Shown here in pieces: positions 1 through 12,224 of a DNA stretch of 64,000 bases. Each line of letters opens with the position of its first letter. Position 1 is the stretch's first letter. Under the pieces are notes generated by a model. That model saw only the letters and a program-made list of their open reading frames with translations, was not told the DNA's origin and did not search any database. A program made the position numbers and the translations under genes. The DNA comes from Phytophthora quininea (taxonomy: Eukaryota > Oomycota > Peronosporomycetes > Peronosporales > Peronosporaceae). Location of the stretch: NCBI GenBank assembly GCA_011947345.1, contig JAAVTG010000043.1, forward strand, positions 1-64,000. The letters run 5' to 3'.

Positions 1-1015
1 ATAGATCTTGAAGAAGCTGCTGGACTTGAGTGCGTTCTCGACGTACTAATGCGGATTGGTAAGCTGTAGTCCTAAAACACTCAATAAAAATTCGTTAACA
101 TCATCGCACAACTGCAGCTTTGTACGCTACCTGTTCTGCGATTTAACTGCTGCGATCTCTTCATAAATTGTCGAATATTCCTCATTATTACCAGGACCGC
201 TGTGCTCCAATTTTGAAGGACCTCGAATAATGTACTCTTTCAGCACTGCTAAAGATCGTAGTCGACCGTGAAAACTTTCTTCTTCCAGCAGAACTTCTTG
301 AGCAGTTTGTACACGAGATCCATCAGCGACATCGTCTTCGGGTTGGATGCTGGCCAAAGGTGTTACAAGCGGTTGGGGTGGCGGGTGTTTCCGCCATCCA
401 TCCTCTCTACTCTTGGAATTCCGACAGATTCGCTGTTTGTCAGTCAAATTAGTATTCTTCGGCCAGCTAGCAGAGTTCCAGTACTTTAGTGACCGATATT
501 CGTGAACGTTTATCCCAAGTCTGGAAGTGACAATTCCATCCAACGCTTCAGGAACAATAAATGGGTTCGAGCTAGACGAAATCCCAACCATTCCACAAGA
601 TCGCCCACTTGGTCCAGAAAGTCTAGGTCTTCACACATAACTAGTAAATAGTTTTCGTTCTCGTAGATATATGGTCGTGGGAGTCCTTGGTGTACAACCT
701 CACGCCACAGCTGAATATTCTCCACAACATCCACGGAAGCTGCTCGCACCAAAAGCAACAAATCTCAAGTACGTGAATTTCTTTACCCGTGGGAACTTCA
801 GGGAGGTGAATCTCACTCGGACTCGACCTCTTTTTCCAACGTCCCGGCATTTTATTTTCAGGAAAACTTTGAGGGCGACGATTGAGAGCAGCGCAAGAGT
901 TTGGTCTTGTGGTTCTCTCGGACCGCGATGCTGCTCAGAACTGCACATTCAGCCTCTTGGATGGACCTTCGTGAATCCTTAACAACATTGTCTTCTTGAA
1001 CGGGCACCTTCATCA
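1..1015 (-). CDS. Large coiled-coil protein, 5' part (left-arm copy, truncated by window)
   Basis: This is the mirrored copy of the gene starting at about 16542. The start lies near 1015 and the gene runs off the window at position 1. The clearest exon (127-591 in one frame, joined to a second frame further upstream) ends at a GT donor near 126, matching the right-arm intron. One-base differences from the right copy (near 572, 770, 830, 870 and 897) break the frame at other places than in the right copy. I do not recognise the family. See the right-arm entry for the description. Confidence 0.6.
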
Positions 1016-1183
1016 ATCCTGATCCAAAATCCCAAGAGTCTTACATGAAACGTCCACTCAAAATGAAAGCAAGAAACTATTCATTTGCGCGCAAGAAAAG
1101 GAGCTCCATCGCCAAATCTTTCCTAGCTTTATTAGTCCTCTGGAATCGCCTTGAAAATCGAAACCTTGCACTGCCGAATGCAC

Positions 1184-1968
1184 TTAGATACATATGGGGC
1201 GCACCGGATATGTGAATTGCTTGCCGCTCCACTCGAGCCACTTCTTGCTGCAGTCACGATGAAAATTGTGGCCGCATAGTCCCAGGCGATTGATTTCTTC
1301 CGCGCGAAATAAAACTTGCACGAGCAAGCCGCGCACACGCCCCTCATCCCAACTGCACGAACACGAACTCCGAGCGACATTTAACAGGAGACACCTTTTT
1401 AGGTTTGGCCACCAGCACAAGACTCTTCCAGTTGGCAAAGTCAGCATCTTGGTTGCGGTCAAAGAAGGAGTAGCCAAGTTTGCCATCACCCTCTGCAATT
1501 CGCCACTGTGAACGCACAAAGCCGTCGCCATCACGCTTCCTCGTTCCTTCAAACTTCCACACGTCAAGTTTCAGCTTCGAGAGACACAATAGACACGAAA
1601 CAGTGTCTTTGGCGCAGTTGAACGAACCGAACTCAATGGACAACGGCGCCACCTAGCCAACCAAACGCTTTGCACTTGGGGTTGGTGCAGTTCGCCCCGA
1701 CGTTTAGTCCCGAAGATACAGCACGCCACTTGTTACGACAACCTTTTGAGAGTTGGCTGCGTCGCGGCACCAACACATCGGAGACACCCGCAAAGAAAGT
1801 CGAAGGAGTTGGCAAGTCAATCGACGCTAGTCTGTCCAGCATCTTCGACTCCAGCGATGGCAACGTGATATCGACGCCTTTGGAAAGACGATCCGACGTG
1901 ATCGAAAGCTCCACATCGTCGTCCCCGACTTGGCCACGGTCACTTTTCCGAGGAGCAAGAACTGACAT
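1184..1968 (-). pseudogene. RING-type Cys-rich protein (left-arm copy, frame-broken)
   Basis: This mirrors 15587-16371. The ATG is at 1968, and the reading is split over several frames. The central Cys-rich block and the C-terminal RING-like block (LCGHNFHRDC in the right copy) are both present. Near 1288 the left copy lacks one C, which destroys the frame entering the RING block, whereas the right copy keeps it. Near 1400 the left copy has five A residues where the right has four, which keeps a different part open. Each copy is thus intact where the other is broken, which fits consensus error or very recent decay. Confidence 0.6.
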
Positions 1969-2380
1969 GGTGAAGTCCAGTAAAGACCGAAAGTGCAGAA
2001 TTGGCGGCTGCCGGAGAAAATATTGGGAAATACGCGAGCAGTTCCATGAACATATTTTCTGGTAAAGGGACATCGCCAGGGCAGAAATGGTGAATAACAA
2101 TTCGTGACGAATGGCATTACTGAAACTTTGCCCCTCGTGCTTTTTGTCACCAAACGGACACAGACAGATTCGAAAGAAATCGATTCAATGTGGCGTCTCG
2201 ATTATCAAGCAAGTCAGGTTGATAGCCATTTTCGGCGTGGTCGCTTGCAAGAATTTCGGAGAACGCCTTCATAGCTGCAGTACTCATGGACAACCATCGG
2301 AGACATTAGTATGAGACTCGGCTGACAACCAAAGTCGGACACATCACGATCTATCGGAGATAGCGCGCTTCTTCCCATAC

Positions 2381-3083
2381 TTGCGAGTTCAAGATTGGAC
2401 AAAACTCCTTCAAAAAGTGCCAGATATGGTTCATCATCCGATGGAAGATTTAGGGTGCCCTATACAACGCGTTCACCAGACATTGTCGAGCTTCCTATCA
2501 CTTCGTGGGTTTCTCCTACCTGTGGTCCATGACATAATGCTGCGCCTGTACTTTGGTGATTTGACTGTGGGCTCGCGGCTTTACTTTCTAAGATCACTCG
2601 ACCCAAACATTCAACAATGTGTTCGTCCTACGTGTCAAGCTATCGAAACGGTTGAGCACTGCTTTTATACGTGCCCAGTCTTGAAAGAAATGTGGCGCCA
2701 ATTGTGGGCTCCGTGGTCATCAGTCTTCCGACCATCTCTAAGCTGGCGGCTGTTGCTTTTTCAAAGCTACAAGATATCCGCACAAGATGGAGAGAGAAGC
2801 AAAAGAATTGCTGCTTCTTTGGAAAGTGCAAACTGCTATTGTTTTCCACGCCACATGGAGATTGCGAAACGACATTCATTTCCGTGAGACGGAGTCAGAA
2901 ATGCCTAACGTTGCTAATCTGCAAAGTTCCTTTAAGATGCACTACCAATTCATTTACCAGCATGCGACGGATCTTCATTGCGATTCCTCAGCGATTGCAG
3001 AACTAGTCCGGCAATTGGGGTTTGATCCTCCGAAGGACATTCTTCTAGAACGGCCGCAGAGTATTTGGATCCCGCGAGTTTAG
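2381..3083 (+). mobile_element. LINE (non-LTR retrotransposon) 3' fragment, left-arm copy
   Basis: The translated 168-residue segment (2381-2887) looks like the C-terminal zinc-binding region that follows the reverse transcriptase in many non-LTR elements: LRLYFGDLTVGSRLYFL followed by CVRPTCQAIETVEHCFYTCP (C-x4-C...H-x3-TC spacing). A second frame (2787-3083) continues the protein after a frameshift. No reverse transcriptase or endonuclease domain is present, so this is a dead 5'-truncated scrap. It is mirrored at 14471-15173, so the insertion predates the inverted duplication. Confidence 0.7.
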
Positions 3084-3539
3084 CTGAATTCTGCGAATGG
3101 ATTCTTGATTAGATAGATTGTCTAAGCTACACCTTCCAGACGAGAGAACCTGCTAACTAGTTAATCAAATCATTTCAACTCAACTATCTATCGGAGATCA
3201 TTCAGCTCAACAACTTTTGCAAGAGCTGAGAGGCATCCATTACTACACTGGCAGACTCCACACATCTCCGCAAGACCCTGCTTCCACATAGCAGCATTTC
3301 AGTCGTTAGATTCAAGCAACAGCAACAATCGCACTGGTAGTGGATCGCCCAGCGAATAATCAAAGATACCTCCCTGCGTTGGGATCTACGTAGAACATAA
3401 ACGCCTCATGAAATTATCGATCAACCAATGTTTCATCTATCAAAGACTCTTGTGGATGTTATTGCTCCTGTGAGTAAGACGATTCTTTCATCTGGGAACC
3501 CTTTCAACGTGTGAAACGCGCTGAAAGCACGAGTCGATT
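3084..3539. other. Intergenic stretch, no gene seen
   Basis: There is no convincing reading frame, RNA gene or repeat in this stretch. It separates the LINE scrap from the 3' end of the peptidase gene and is mirrored at 14015-14470. Confidence 0.6.
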
Positions 3540-5328
3540 CTACTGCGACGTCGAACCGGAGTCGTCTTCGCCCAGATACTTACCGTCGTACGCGCCGTCG
3601 GTCTTGAAGTACTGGTTCACAATTTCCGTTGGTGCAGTCATGTTGAACGCTGGCATATCATCGAGGCAGGATTTGTCCAGACGTGTTAGATCGCCATTGT
3701 TCTTCACATAGGATGCCAGCACCTGCATCCCACAAGTCGCTACGTTCTCATCGTTGGTCAAAGTGGTCACGAGTACTCCATGAGTGGCGTAGTCGAACGT
3801 GACGTGCTCCTTATTGTCCCCCTTGAGTGCTTCTAGAAGATACTTGGCGAACTTGGGCGGCGTCCGAGCATCGAGGCTGCCGCTGAGCAGTAGAACGCTG
3901 GCTTGTTTGGGGATCGTGGCGCTCTTGTTCCAGTATTGGTCTCGGTCGTAAATGATCCCGTTGCCTTCGTAATCGCCACCAGTGAATTTGTTGCAAGCCG
4001 GTGAGTCTTCCTTGGAGAAGGCGCAGTATTGCTCAACGAGGTCAATTATGCCTCCGTCGGACATTTCGACATCCGTAAAGCGCTGGATCATCTCCTTCAT
4101 GGAAGGCTGCGGAGATTCCACAACTCGGAGTACTGGATCAGAGCGTTGAGCAGATTGGACGTGTACGCATCGTCTTGGGTTTTGGTGCCAGGAAACCCGC
4201 TGTCGGTCATGCCGCTGTACAGCGTCTTGTAGAAATAAGTCAAGACTTTGACATCATCGGCCGAACAGCGCAGAGATCGGTAGACGAACGGCGAGATCAG
4301 CGTTCTCATCGATGCGTCCTGAAGCATCGACCCGAGCGCTTGCCGCAATGTGTATGAAGGCTTCGTAGTCCCATCTTGAGTCGCACAAGTCGAGTTCGAG
4401 TCCTTGTCAAACTGGTTGATGAGCTTTCGAATGCTTTTCTTGAGTCCATTGCGATTAAAGCGGGTCCTGCACTCTTTGTCTTGTTGACAGAGCGCCATGA
4501 ATTCGTCGCCCACCTCTCCAGTGTACGTGTCGTAGGTCGAAGTGAACGGAAACGTTTCTACGGCGGGTGCTCCGGCACCTGAACTCGTCGCAACGCTATC
4601 CAAGACATACCCGACCACTTTTGGAGGAGCCAAGTGCATCAACCGCTCCACCAGAATGGTACCATAGCTGACCCCGTAGACGATCGTGTTTGCTTTGTTC
4701 GTGTACTTGGAGATGAGCGTCTTGAGGTCCATTGCGGCGCTGGTGGTCGAGAAGGATGCCAGGTCGCCAAATTGGTTCTCGAGGTCTTGAGCACAGGCCG
4801 GGATCTCGGAAATCTCGATGTCGGGCCCCGATGGAGACCCCGTGGTGGTCACTTGAGCCGCGGCGCAGTCGAATCGAGTACTGCGGCCGGTGCCACGGTG
4901 ATCCATCGTATACACGTTGACCGAGCCCTTCAAAAGAGTAGACAACGTCGCCATATTCTGTTCCACTAAAATGACACGAATAAGTCAACTAAACCAACTC
5001 GAAGTTACAAGGGGCATGACTCACTTGCTGTAGACGAAAACCCGGGCCCGCCTTGCAAAAGCCACACGTTGGGAGCAGTGTCGGCGTTGGTTGTAGCAGG
5101 AAAGCGCTTAACGAAGATATCGACCGTGCCCTCCACGGATTCCGGTGTTTCGCAGATTCCAGGGTAACACAGCGGAGCCCTGTAGATAGCGCATTCTGCT
5201 TGTATGTCACCTTGGCTGCCTTCATCCGAGAATGTCGCCATGGAGCAGGAAAACCAACCATTGAGCTTGGTTGCCGAACCAGACGCTTGGAGGATCGTGA
5301 CGACCAGAAACAAGAAGCGAGACCGCAT
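3540..5328 (-). CDS. Secreted S33-type serine peptidase / alpha-beta hydrolase (left-arm copy, frameshifted)
   Basis: This mirrors 12225-14014: signal peptide, one intron (4966-5024), nucleophile elbow GVSYG, late Asp in SLDARTPPKFA and late His in DYATHG. Near 4121 the left copy has GG where the right has GGG, which breaks the frame after about residue 380. A second difference changes a Pro codon to Ser (DSNSTC against DPNSTC). The right copy is open from start to stop, so this copy is either a young pseudogene or carries a consensus error. For function see the right-arm entry. Confidence 0.8.
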
Positions 5329-5816
5329 CACCACAGAGTGAGGCGATTGAGAAATGATCAGGCGTTCAACAAACATGACTCAGGTAGTCGTCATCTCATC
5401 TCAAGACGCTCGGAACATGCAAGCGTCCCGTATTCCTCAAAGCTACGAGCGAGTCATTGGAGCTTGCGTACGATCCAAAGATACGTACACATCGACGAGT
5501 GACCTCCAGATGGAAGAATCGACGATCTGCCATGTGAATCAGCGATCGCGTACGCAGCGAAAACAAATGAAGTTTTCTGGAGAAGAACGGAAACGTAGAC
5601 CCCTGGAATTGAGATTGGACTTCATCCCGAAAAGTCTCTTTCGTCTCTGCTCCGATCTGTGCGGTAGTTTCGAGAATAAGTTCACTGTCAGAATTCACAG
5701 TGTGAGATCGGCAGTGTACTGCACAGTATTAATACCATTTCAGGGGCTGCCACAAAATGTTGAGTGTCGTTGAGGTCTGCGCGCTCTTAAGGAAATCTGA
5801 CTGATTTCGTCAAAAG

Positions 5817-7875
5817 CTATTGTGTCATCGTTGCTGTTCGGAGACGATTGACAGCGGCAGCCAGCTGCACACCCGGCAACAACAAAAAGTGAGTTCATCT
5901 GCCGACAACTCGTGGCTACTACAGAGCCTACCTCGAGCTTTCTGGGTCTCGTGTAAAACCCGGATTTCTTGTGCGTACCAACCACATCCAATGAACTCGA
6001 GCGGTTCATCTCGTTCTCCAGCATTGCGATAACCTCCTGCACAACCGAAAGTACAATAAAGATTAGTAGAGGCTCATAAACACATCTCCCAGCACATTAA
6101 ATGGGGTTTCTTCACACACCTCAAGCGTGCGCTTGCCATCCATGTAGGACCGCATCTTTTGGATGCCATCAGCAATCGCACGCACTTGGCTGGGCTCGAC
6201 GATCTGCTCCACCGCACTCAAATCCAACTCCACCTGACGGCCACAACAAATAACACACTCAGCTATCACACGATCTAGCTCGTCTAAACAACATGGCCCT
6301 ACCTCTCCATACTGGATCTTGCCAAGTCCACGAGAGACTACCTTGCCATTGACCTCAAACCCGCGACTCAGTGGGATACGGGGCTTAAACCCCTGAAAGC
6401 TGCGTCTTGACGGATCTCTTCATGTTCGCTAGCGATTCTCTTAGCTTCCGTCGTCACATCCCGCGGCTCGTACGCGTCCATCATGATAACGTGGTCGGCC
6501 ACAGAGAAATAGTCGCCAGCGCCACCGATGACCAGCACGGACGACACGCCGCATTGCGTGTACAGCGCGCGCGCCTTGGAGATAAACGGCGTAATCGGCT
6601 CTTTGTCCTTGGCAACGAGTTGTTGCATCTTCCAGTCGCGGATCATAAAGTTGGTGGCGCACGTGTCTTCGTCAATCAGCAACGTCGTGGCGCCAACTTC
6701 CAGCGCTTCCACGATGTTCGCAGCTTGCGACGTGCTTCCTGACGCATCAGCAGTGGAGAACCGCGTCGTGTCCTGTTTGAACGGCAAGTTATCAATAAAG
6801 GCACTGATGTCAGTGCACACGACACTGCGCGAGTCTTCGGAGCGAATCTTGGCCGCATTCGGATCCACTACTACAAACTCCCGTCCATCTCCGGGGAGAT
6901 GGTTGTACACGCCAACCTCCAGCGCTTTCAAGACCGTGCTCTTGCCATGAAATCCCCGCCGACAAACAGCGTGACCCCGGAAGGAATCCCCATCCCCGTA
7001 ATGTCGCCACAGTTTGGCAACGTAAAGGACTTCTTGAGCGTCTCTGGGGACTTGAACGCGATCGCCTTGTCACTGTCCAGTGGTAAATCCGACGCGCCCG
7101 ACTGTCTCGGCAGAACCGCTCCGTCCTTCACGAAACCCACAAGTCCTGCGTCCTTCAGTACCCCGCGCAGAGTCTCCTGGTCCTCCACAGACTTCAAATG
7201 CTCCCACAAATGATTTACATCCAAACTCTTTAAAACTAACGAGCGTCCCACCAACTTGGGCAGTGTCTCTACTAGAATCGTGTAGGCCCAGTCTCCGCAG
7301 ATGCTGCGTCCTCTCGCCGGCAGATTGATATTAAACCTGGCCTCAATGTCGCCATTGGACAGCACCATCACCGACGACCTCTCGATCACATGCTGGCCTG
7401 GAGCGTCAATGGAGATATCTCCGCCCTTAGCTCCTTGCCAGGAGCTGCTAGTGGTTTTGGCGTCAGCGCCAGCTCTTCTGGCTGCGGCTGCGAATTGCCG
7501 AGTCAAATAGTCACACAGTGCGACGTTGCGGGTCTTGTCCTGGAACATTTCCACTTGCAAACCGGCCGAGCTGCTCGTCACCAGCACGTGAGCTCTGGAA
7601 GGACTGGCGTAGGGATCTCCCTGGATATGGTCGAAGCCTAAATGAAATTCGAGCCCCATGGAAGTGTCTTGGAATTGGAAGACGCGTTCCAACTCATGGT
7701 AAGCTCCGTAGTTCCGGTTGTGTAGGCTCTGTAGGAGGCTCCCCAGCTGCTGCCAAGAGGCAGAAGGTAGAGCAGACCTTGGTTGGTCACTGAACGAGTC
7801 GGAGCGACCCCTTCCGCGCCCTCCGCGGCCACGCCTGCCGCCGTACTTGTTGCGGTAGTAATCCCCACGCCCCAT
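5817..7875 (-). CDS. ABC-class predicted ATPase (left-arm copy)
   Basis: This mirrors 9678-11736 and has the same exon structure, same RG-rich N-terminus and the same two frame breaks: one at the Walker A motif (near 6940) and one near the end of exon 1 (near 6390). Because both arms share these breaks, they either arose before the duplication or are systematic homopolymer miscalls. See the right-arm entry for domains. Confidence 0.8.
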
Positions 7876-7927
7876 GATCTCTTGAATGGATAAACAAAGA
7901 GGAAATGTTTGAAATGGAAATTAGCCA

Positions 7928-8158
7928 TTATTGTTCTTGTAGAGGGAGGAAGTACGATGAAAGGGTCAATTGAGCCAAATCAAACGAACCGTCTACCGCA
8001 AAATGCGGTGGGGGACTTTGCGGCGGCGGCGACCGACCCAGCTTGTTGTAAGTGTAGTCCAGGCCCCACTTCTTGCCGATCCATGTCTTGAACAGCTTCA
8101 GCTCCTCAGCTTGTACCTTCGCGACCTTGTAGGCGTCCTGTGCGGATTTCTTCACTGC
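7928..8158 (-). other. Coding-like segment cut by the inner palindrome edge (left copy)
   Basis: An open frame with Lys/Ala-rich, coding-looking composition (QAVKKSAQDAYKVAKVQAEE ... FKTWIGKKWGLDYTYNKLG) lies just upstream of the ATPase start and ends near 7928. The arm homology stops inside it. Beyond 8158 the left frame continues into sequence absent from the right copy. It could be a terminal exon of a gene truncated by the rearrangement, or chance frame in the ATPase promoter region. I do not recognise it. Confidence 0.35.
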
Positions 8159-9394
8159 CTGGCGTGACTCGTCAATTATCTCTGCTGGGTTACGCTCGAA
8201 GCAAGATTGTGCATTAATGTTCGTACAACGCTTGTTCCTTATGCTGTTGGGACTGCAGCCTGTAGTACATCCCAACAAACGTTTACGGAAAACACTGCAG
8301 TGTGTGTTGTTACGTACTACACAAGTTATGTAACGGATCCAGCTCCGTTGTTTACGGTATGTATAGAGTTGAAGTTTACGGATAGGTTACGGAACCAGTT
8401 TTGTTGCTGTGGCCCAGAGCGTCAAGGACACCGAGCAAACTAACCAACAATACACTTCTGTTTTAATCATCAAGCCCCCAAGACGCTTCCATCACACAGT
8501 TGAACTTGTACAGTATCAAGTCAACCTACCGACCCCATAGTGAAGTCAAGTTAAAATCTGCTATCTCAAAATGGACCAAGCCGGACCACCCCAAAATATT
8601 GCCGACCTCATACAGTTCTTTGCTCAGCAGCAAGCCCAGTTTCAAGAACAACTCGCGGCCCAAAGTGCCCGTTTCGAAACTCTCGCAGCGAGGCCCTAGC
8701 TGCTCGGAAGGCTGAACTACCACAGTATCGTGGTACGCTGGGCGAGGACCTAGAGCTTTGTTTTTTACCATTGAACAATACTACGCGGATTATCACCCCA
8801 TCATGGCGGAAAACTCGTCAACAATTGTGACGATGGTGTCATGCCATCTGGTACCGACACCAACGAACTGGTTCCGCCAGTTCGTCATGGACTGTGATCG
8901 CATGGACACCACACCACCTGGGCCACGTTCGAAGGTTGCGCAAGCACTTCTTGCTGCCGGACGATGAGTACCAACTGGGGAAACGCTGTGCAAGTTTGCA
9001 CAAAAGGCTCCATCCGTGATTATTTGGGGAATTCCAGACATTTTAGTCCAATGTCAAGTACTCATTTCACCCCTGGAGCGGTGGTTTTACTTCTAACAAG
9101 GGCTTCGCCTAGAAACTGGAAACCATCTACGCGTGCACCACCTGTTCAATTAGGACGAAACTGTTGAGCTTACCCTTCGTTTTGACAGCGGTGTCTTGAT
9201 CCTGTTTTGACAACCGACCTGATCCAACCAGCTTGCCAGTGCCAACGAACACCACCAGGTCCAACGTGCGCTTCGTGGAACAGAGGTCACCGCGATGCCG
9301 ATGCCGATGCCGACGAGAACTTGGGCTTGGCCGCATCGATTTAAAGCGCACGGCTATCATCGAAAACCAGGATGCCAACCAGGCCACGGCCAGG
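8159..9394. other. Unique spacer between palindrome arms
   Basis: These 1236 bp separate the two arms and occur only once. They contain a decayed Ty3/gypsy gag (8570-9200). The first 400 bases show no gene; they could include retroelement leader or LTR sequence, but I could not define LTR ends or a primer-binding site. The last 190 bases (9200-9394) hold a GATGCC trinucleotide-pair repeat near 9292 and nothing else clear. Confidence 0.75.
8570..9200 (+). pseudogene. Ty3/gypsy retrotransposon gag remnant
   Basis: Starting at the ATG at 8570, three frames together read like an oomycete Ty3/gypsy Gag. The first block is Gln-rich (IADLIQFFAQQQAQFQEQ). It is followed in other frames by the capsid-type pattern ELPQYRGTLGED, FFTIEQYYADYHPIMAEN, MVSCHL...NWFRQFVMDC, then ATFERLRKHFLLPDDEYQLG and a degraded FDS-type end. 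Internal stops and frameshifts are present, and no protease, reverse transcriptase or integrase follows. The fragment is cut by the palindrome junction and may mark the breakpoint of the rearrangement. Confidence 0.75.
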
Positions 9395-9625
9395 GCAGTG
9401 AAGAAATCCGCACAGGACGCCTACAAGGTCGCGAAGGTACAAGCTGAGGAGCTGAAGCTGTTCAAGACATGGATCGGCAAGAAGTGGGGCCTGGACTACA
9501 CTTACAACAAGCTGGGTCGGTCGCCGCCGCCGCAAAGTCCCCCACCGCATTTTGCGGTAGACGGTTCGTTTGATTTGGCTCAATTGACCCTTTCATCGTA
9601 CTTCCTCCCTCTACAAGAACAATAA
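9395..9625 (+). other. Coding-like segment cut by the inner palindrome edge (right copy)
   Basis: Mirror of 7928-8158. Upstream of 9395 the open frame continues into spacer sequence unrelated to the left side. At least one of the two junctions therefore does not represent the original gene context. The segment sits 52 bases upstream of the ATPase start, so part of it is probably promoter or 5' UTR. Confidence 0.35.
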
Positions 9626-9677
9626 TGGCTAATTTCCATTTCAAACATTTCCTCTTTGTTTATCCATTCAAGAGATC

Positions 9678-11736
9678 ATGGGGCGTGGGGATTACTACCG
9701 CAACAAGTACGGCGGCAGGCGTGGCCGCGGAGGGCGCGGAAGGGGTCGCTCCGACTCGTTCAGTGACCAACCAAGGTCTGCTCTACCTTCTGCCTCTTGG
9801 CAGCAGCTGGGGAGCCTCCTACAGAGCCTACACAACCGGAACTACGGAGCTTACCATGAGTTGGAACGCGTCTTCCAATTCCAAGACACTTCCATGGGGC
9901 TCGAATTTCATTTAGGCTTCGACCATATCCAGGGAGATCCCTACGCCAGTCCTTCCAGAGCTCACGTGCTGGTGACGAGCAGCTCGGCCGGTTTGCAAGT
10001 GGAAATGTTCCAGGACAAGACCCGCAACGTCGCACTGTGTGACTATTTGACTCGGCAATTCGCAGCCGCAGCCAGAAGAGCTGGCGCTGACGCCAAAACC
10101 ACTAGCAGCTCCTGGCAAGGAGCTAAGGGCGGAGATATCTCCATTGACGCTCCAGGCCAGCATGTGATCGAGAGGTCGTCGGTGATGGTGCTGTCCAATG
10201 GCGACATTGAGGCCAGGTTTAATATCAATCTGCCGGCGAGAGGACGCAGCATCTGCGGAGACTGGGCCTACACGATTCTAGTAGAGACACTGCCCAAGTT
10301 GGTGGGACGCTCGTTAGTTTTAAAGAGTTTGGATGTAAATCATTTGTGGGAGCATTTGAAGTCTGTGGAGGACCAGGAGACTCTGCGCGGGGTACTGAAG
10401 GACGCAGGACTTGTGGGTTTCGTGAAGGACGGAGCGGTTCTGCCGAGACAGTCGGGCGCGTCGGATTTACCACTGGACAGTGACAAGGCGATCGCGTTCA
10501 AGTCCCCAGAGACGCTCAAGAAGTCCTTTACGTTGCCAAACTGTGGCGACATTACGGGGATGGGGATTCCTTCCGGGGTCACGCTGTTTGTCGGCGGGGA
10601 TTTCATGGCAAGAGCACGGTCTTGAAAGCGCTGGAGGTTGGCGTGTACAACCATCTCCCCGGAGATGGACGGGAGTTTGTAGTAGTGGATCCGAATGCGG
10701 CCAAGATTCGCTCCGAAGACTCGCGCAGTGTCGTGTGCACTGACATCAGTGCCTTTATTGATAACTTGCCGTTCAAACAGGACACGACGCGGTTCTCCAC
10801 TGCTGATGCGTCAGGAAGCACGTCGCAAGCTGCGAACATCGTGGAAGCGCTGGAAGTTGGCGCCACGACGTTGCTGATTGACGAAGACACGTGCGCCACC
10901 AACTTTATGATCCGCGACTGGAAGATGCAACAACTCGTTGCCAAGGACAAAGAGCCGATTACGCCGTTTATCTCCAAGGCGCGCGCGCTGTACACGCAAT
11001 GCGGCGTGTCGTCCGTGCTGGTCATCGGTGGCGCTGGCGACTATTTCTCTGTGGCCGACCACGTTATCATGATGGACGCGTACGAGCCGCGGGATGTGAC
11101 GACGGAAGCTAAGAGAATCGCTAGCGAACATGAAGAGATCCGTCAAGACGCAGCTTTCAGGGGTTTAAGCCCCGTATCCCACTGAGTCGCGGGTTTGAGG
11201 TCAATGGCAAGGTAGTCTCTCGTGGACTTGGCAAGATCCAGTATGGAGAGGTAGGGCCATGTTGTTTAGACGAGCTAGATCGTGTGATAGCTGAGTGTGT
11301 TATTTGTTGTGGCCGTCAGGTGGAGTTGGATTTGAGTGCGGTGGAGCAGATCGTCGAGCCCAGCCAAGTGCGTGCGATTGCTGATGGCATCCAAAAGATG
11401 CGGTCCTACATGGATGGCAAGCGCACGCTTGAGGTGTGTGAAGAAACCCCATTTAATGTGCTGGGAGATGTGTTTATGAGCCTCTACTAATCTTTATTGT
11501 ACTTTCGGTTGTGCAGGAGGTTATCGCAATGCTGGAGAACGAGATGAACCGCTCGAGTTCATTGGATGTGGTTGGTACGCACAAGAAATCCGGGTTTTAC
11601 ACGAGACCCAGAAAGCTCGAGGTAGGCTCTGTAGTAGCCACGAGTTGTCGGCAGATGAACTCACTTTTTGTTGTTGCCGGGTGTGCAGCTGGCTGCCGCT
11701 GTCAATCGTCTCCGAACAGCAACGATGACACAATAG
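9678..11736 (+). CDS. ABC-class predicted ATPase, four exons (right-arm copy)
   Basis: This protein resembles the 'predicted ATPase of the ABC class' family (Pfam ABC_ATPase, PF09818), about 550-600 residues and found in bacteria, fungi and protists; its cellular role is not settled. An Arg-Gly-rich N-terminus (GGRRGRGGRGRGR) may bind RNA. Exon 1 contains a P-loop near 10595 read through a one-base break (four G where five would keep the frame) and the Walker B-like TTLLIDEDTCATNFM. A second break lies near 11158. The predicted introns are 11251-11319, 11434-11516 and 11622-11688. Exon 2 has VELDLSAVEQIVEP and the last exon ends in AAAVNRLR, which fits the family C-terminus. Both frame breaks are shared with the left arm. 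Confidence 0.82.
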
Positions 11737-12224
11737 CTTTTGACGAAATCAGTCAGATTTCCTTAAGAGCGCGCAGACCTCAACGACACTCAACATTTTG
11801 TGGCAGCCCCTGAAATGGTATTAATACTGTGCAGTACACTGCCGATCTCACACTGTGAATTCTGACAGTGAACTTATTCTCGAAACTACCGCACAGATCG
11901 GAGCAGAGACGAAAGAGACTTTTCGGGATGAAGTCCAATCTCAATTCCAGGGGTCTACGTTTCCGTTCTTCTCCAGAAAACTTCATTTGTTTTCGCTGCG
12001 TACGCGATCGCTGATTCACATGGCAGATCGTCGATTCTTCCATCTGGAGGTCACTCGTCGATGTGTACGTATCTTTGGATCGTACGCAAGCTCCAATGAC
12101 TCGCTCGTAGCTTTGAGGAATACGGGACGCTTGCATGTTCCGAGCGTCTTGAGATGAGATGACGACTACCTGAGTCATGTTTGTTGAACGCCTGATCATT
12201 TCTCAATCGCCTCACTCTGTGGTG

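Larger units (their letters stand above)
1..8158. repeat. Left arm of a 17.5 kb inverted duplication
   Basis: This arm is the reverse complement of 9395-17557. Base 1 pairs with 17557 (coordinate sum 17558) and base 8158 pairs with 9395 (sum 17553), so the right arm carries five net extra bases. I found about a dozen differences in 8.16 kb, mostly one-base indels in short homopolymers. All genes in the arm are mirrored in the other arm. The outer edge is not visible: the arm reaches the first base of the window, so homology may continue to the left. The inner edge is sharp at 8158, where the two arms join different sequence. Confidence 0.97.

Noticed and set aside
8200..8570. LTR upstream of the gypsy gag
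   Set aside because: Several TG...CA choices exist but I found no matching second LTR and no primer-binding site, so no boundary can be supported.
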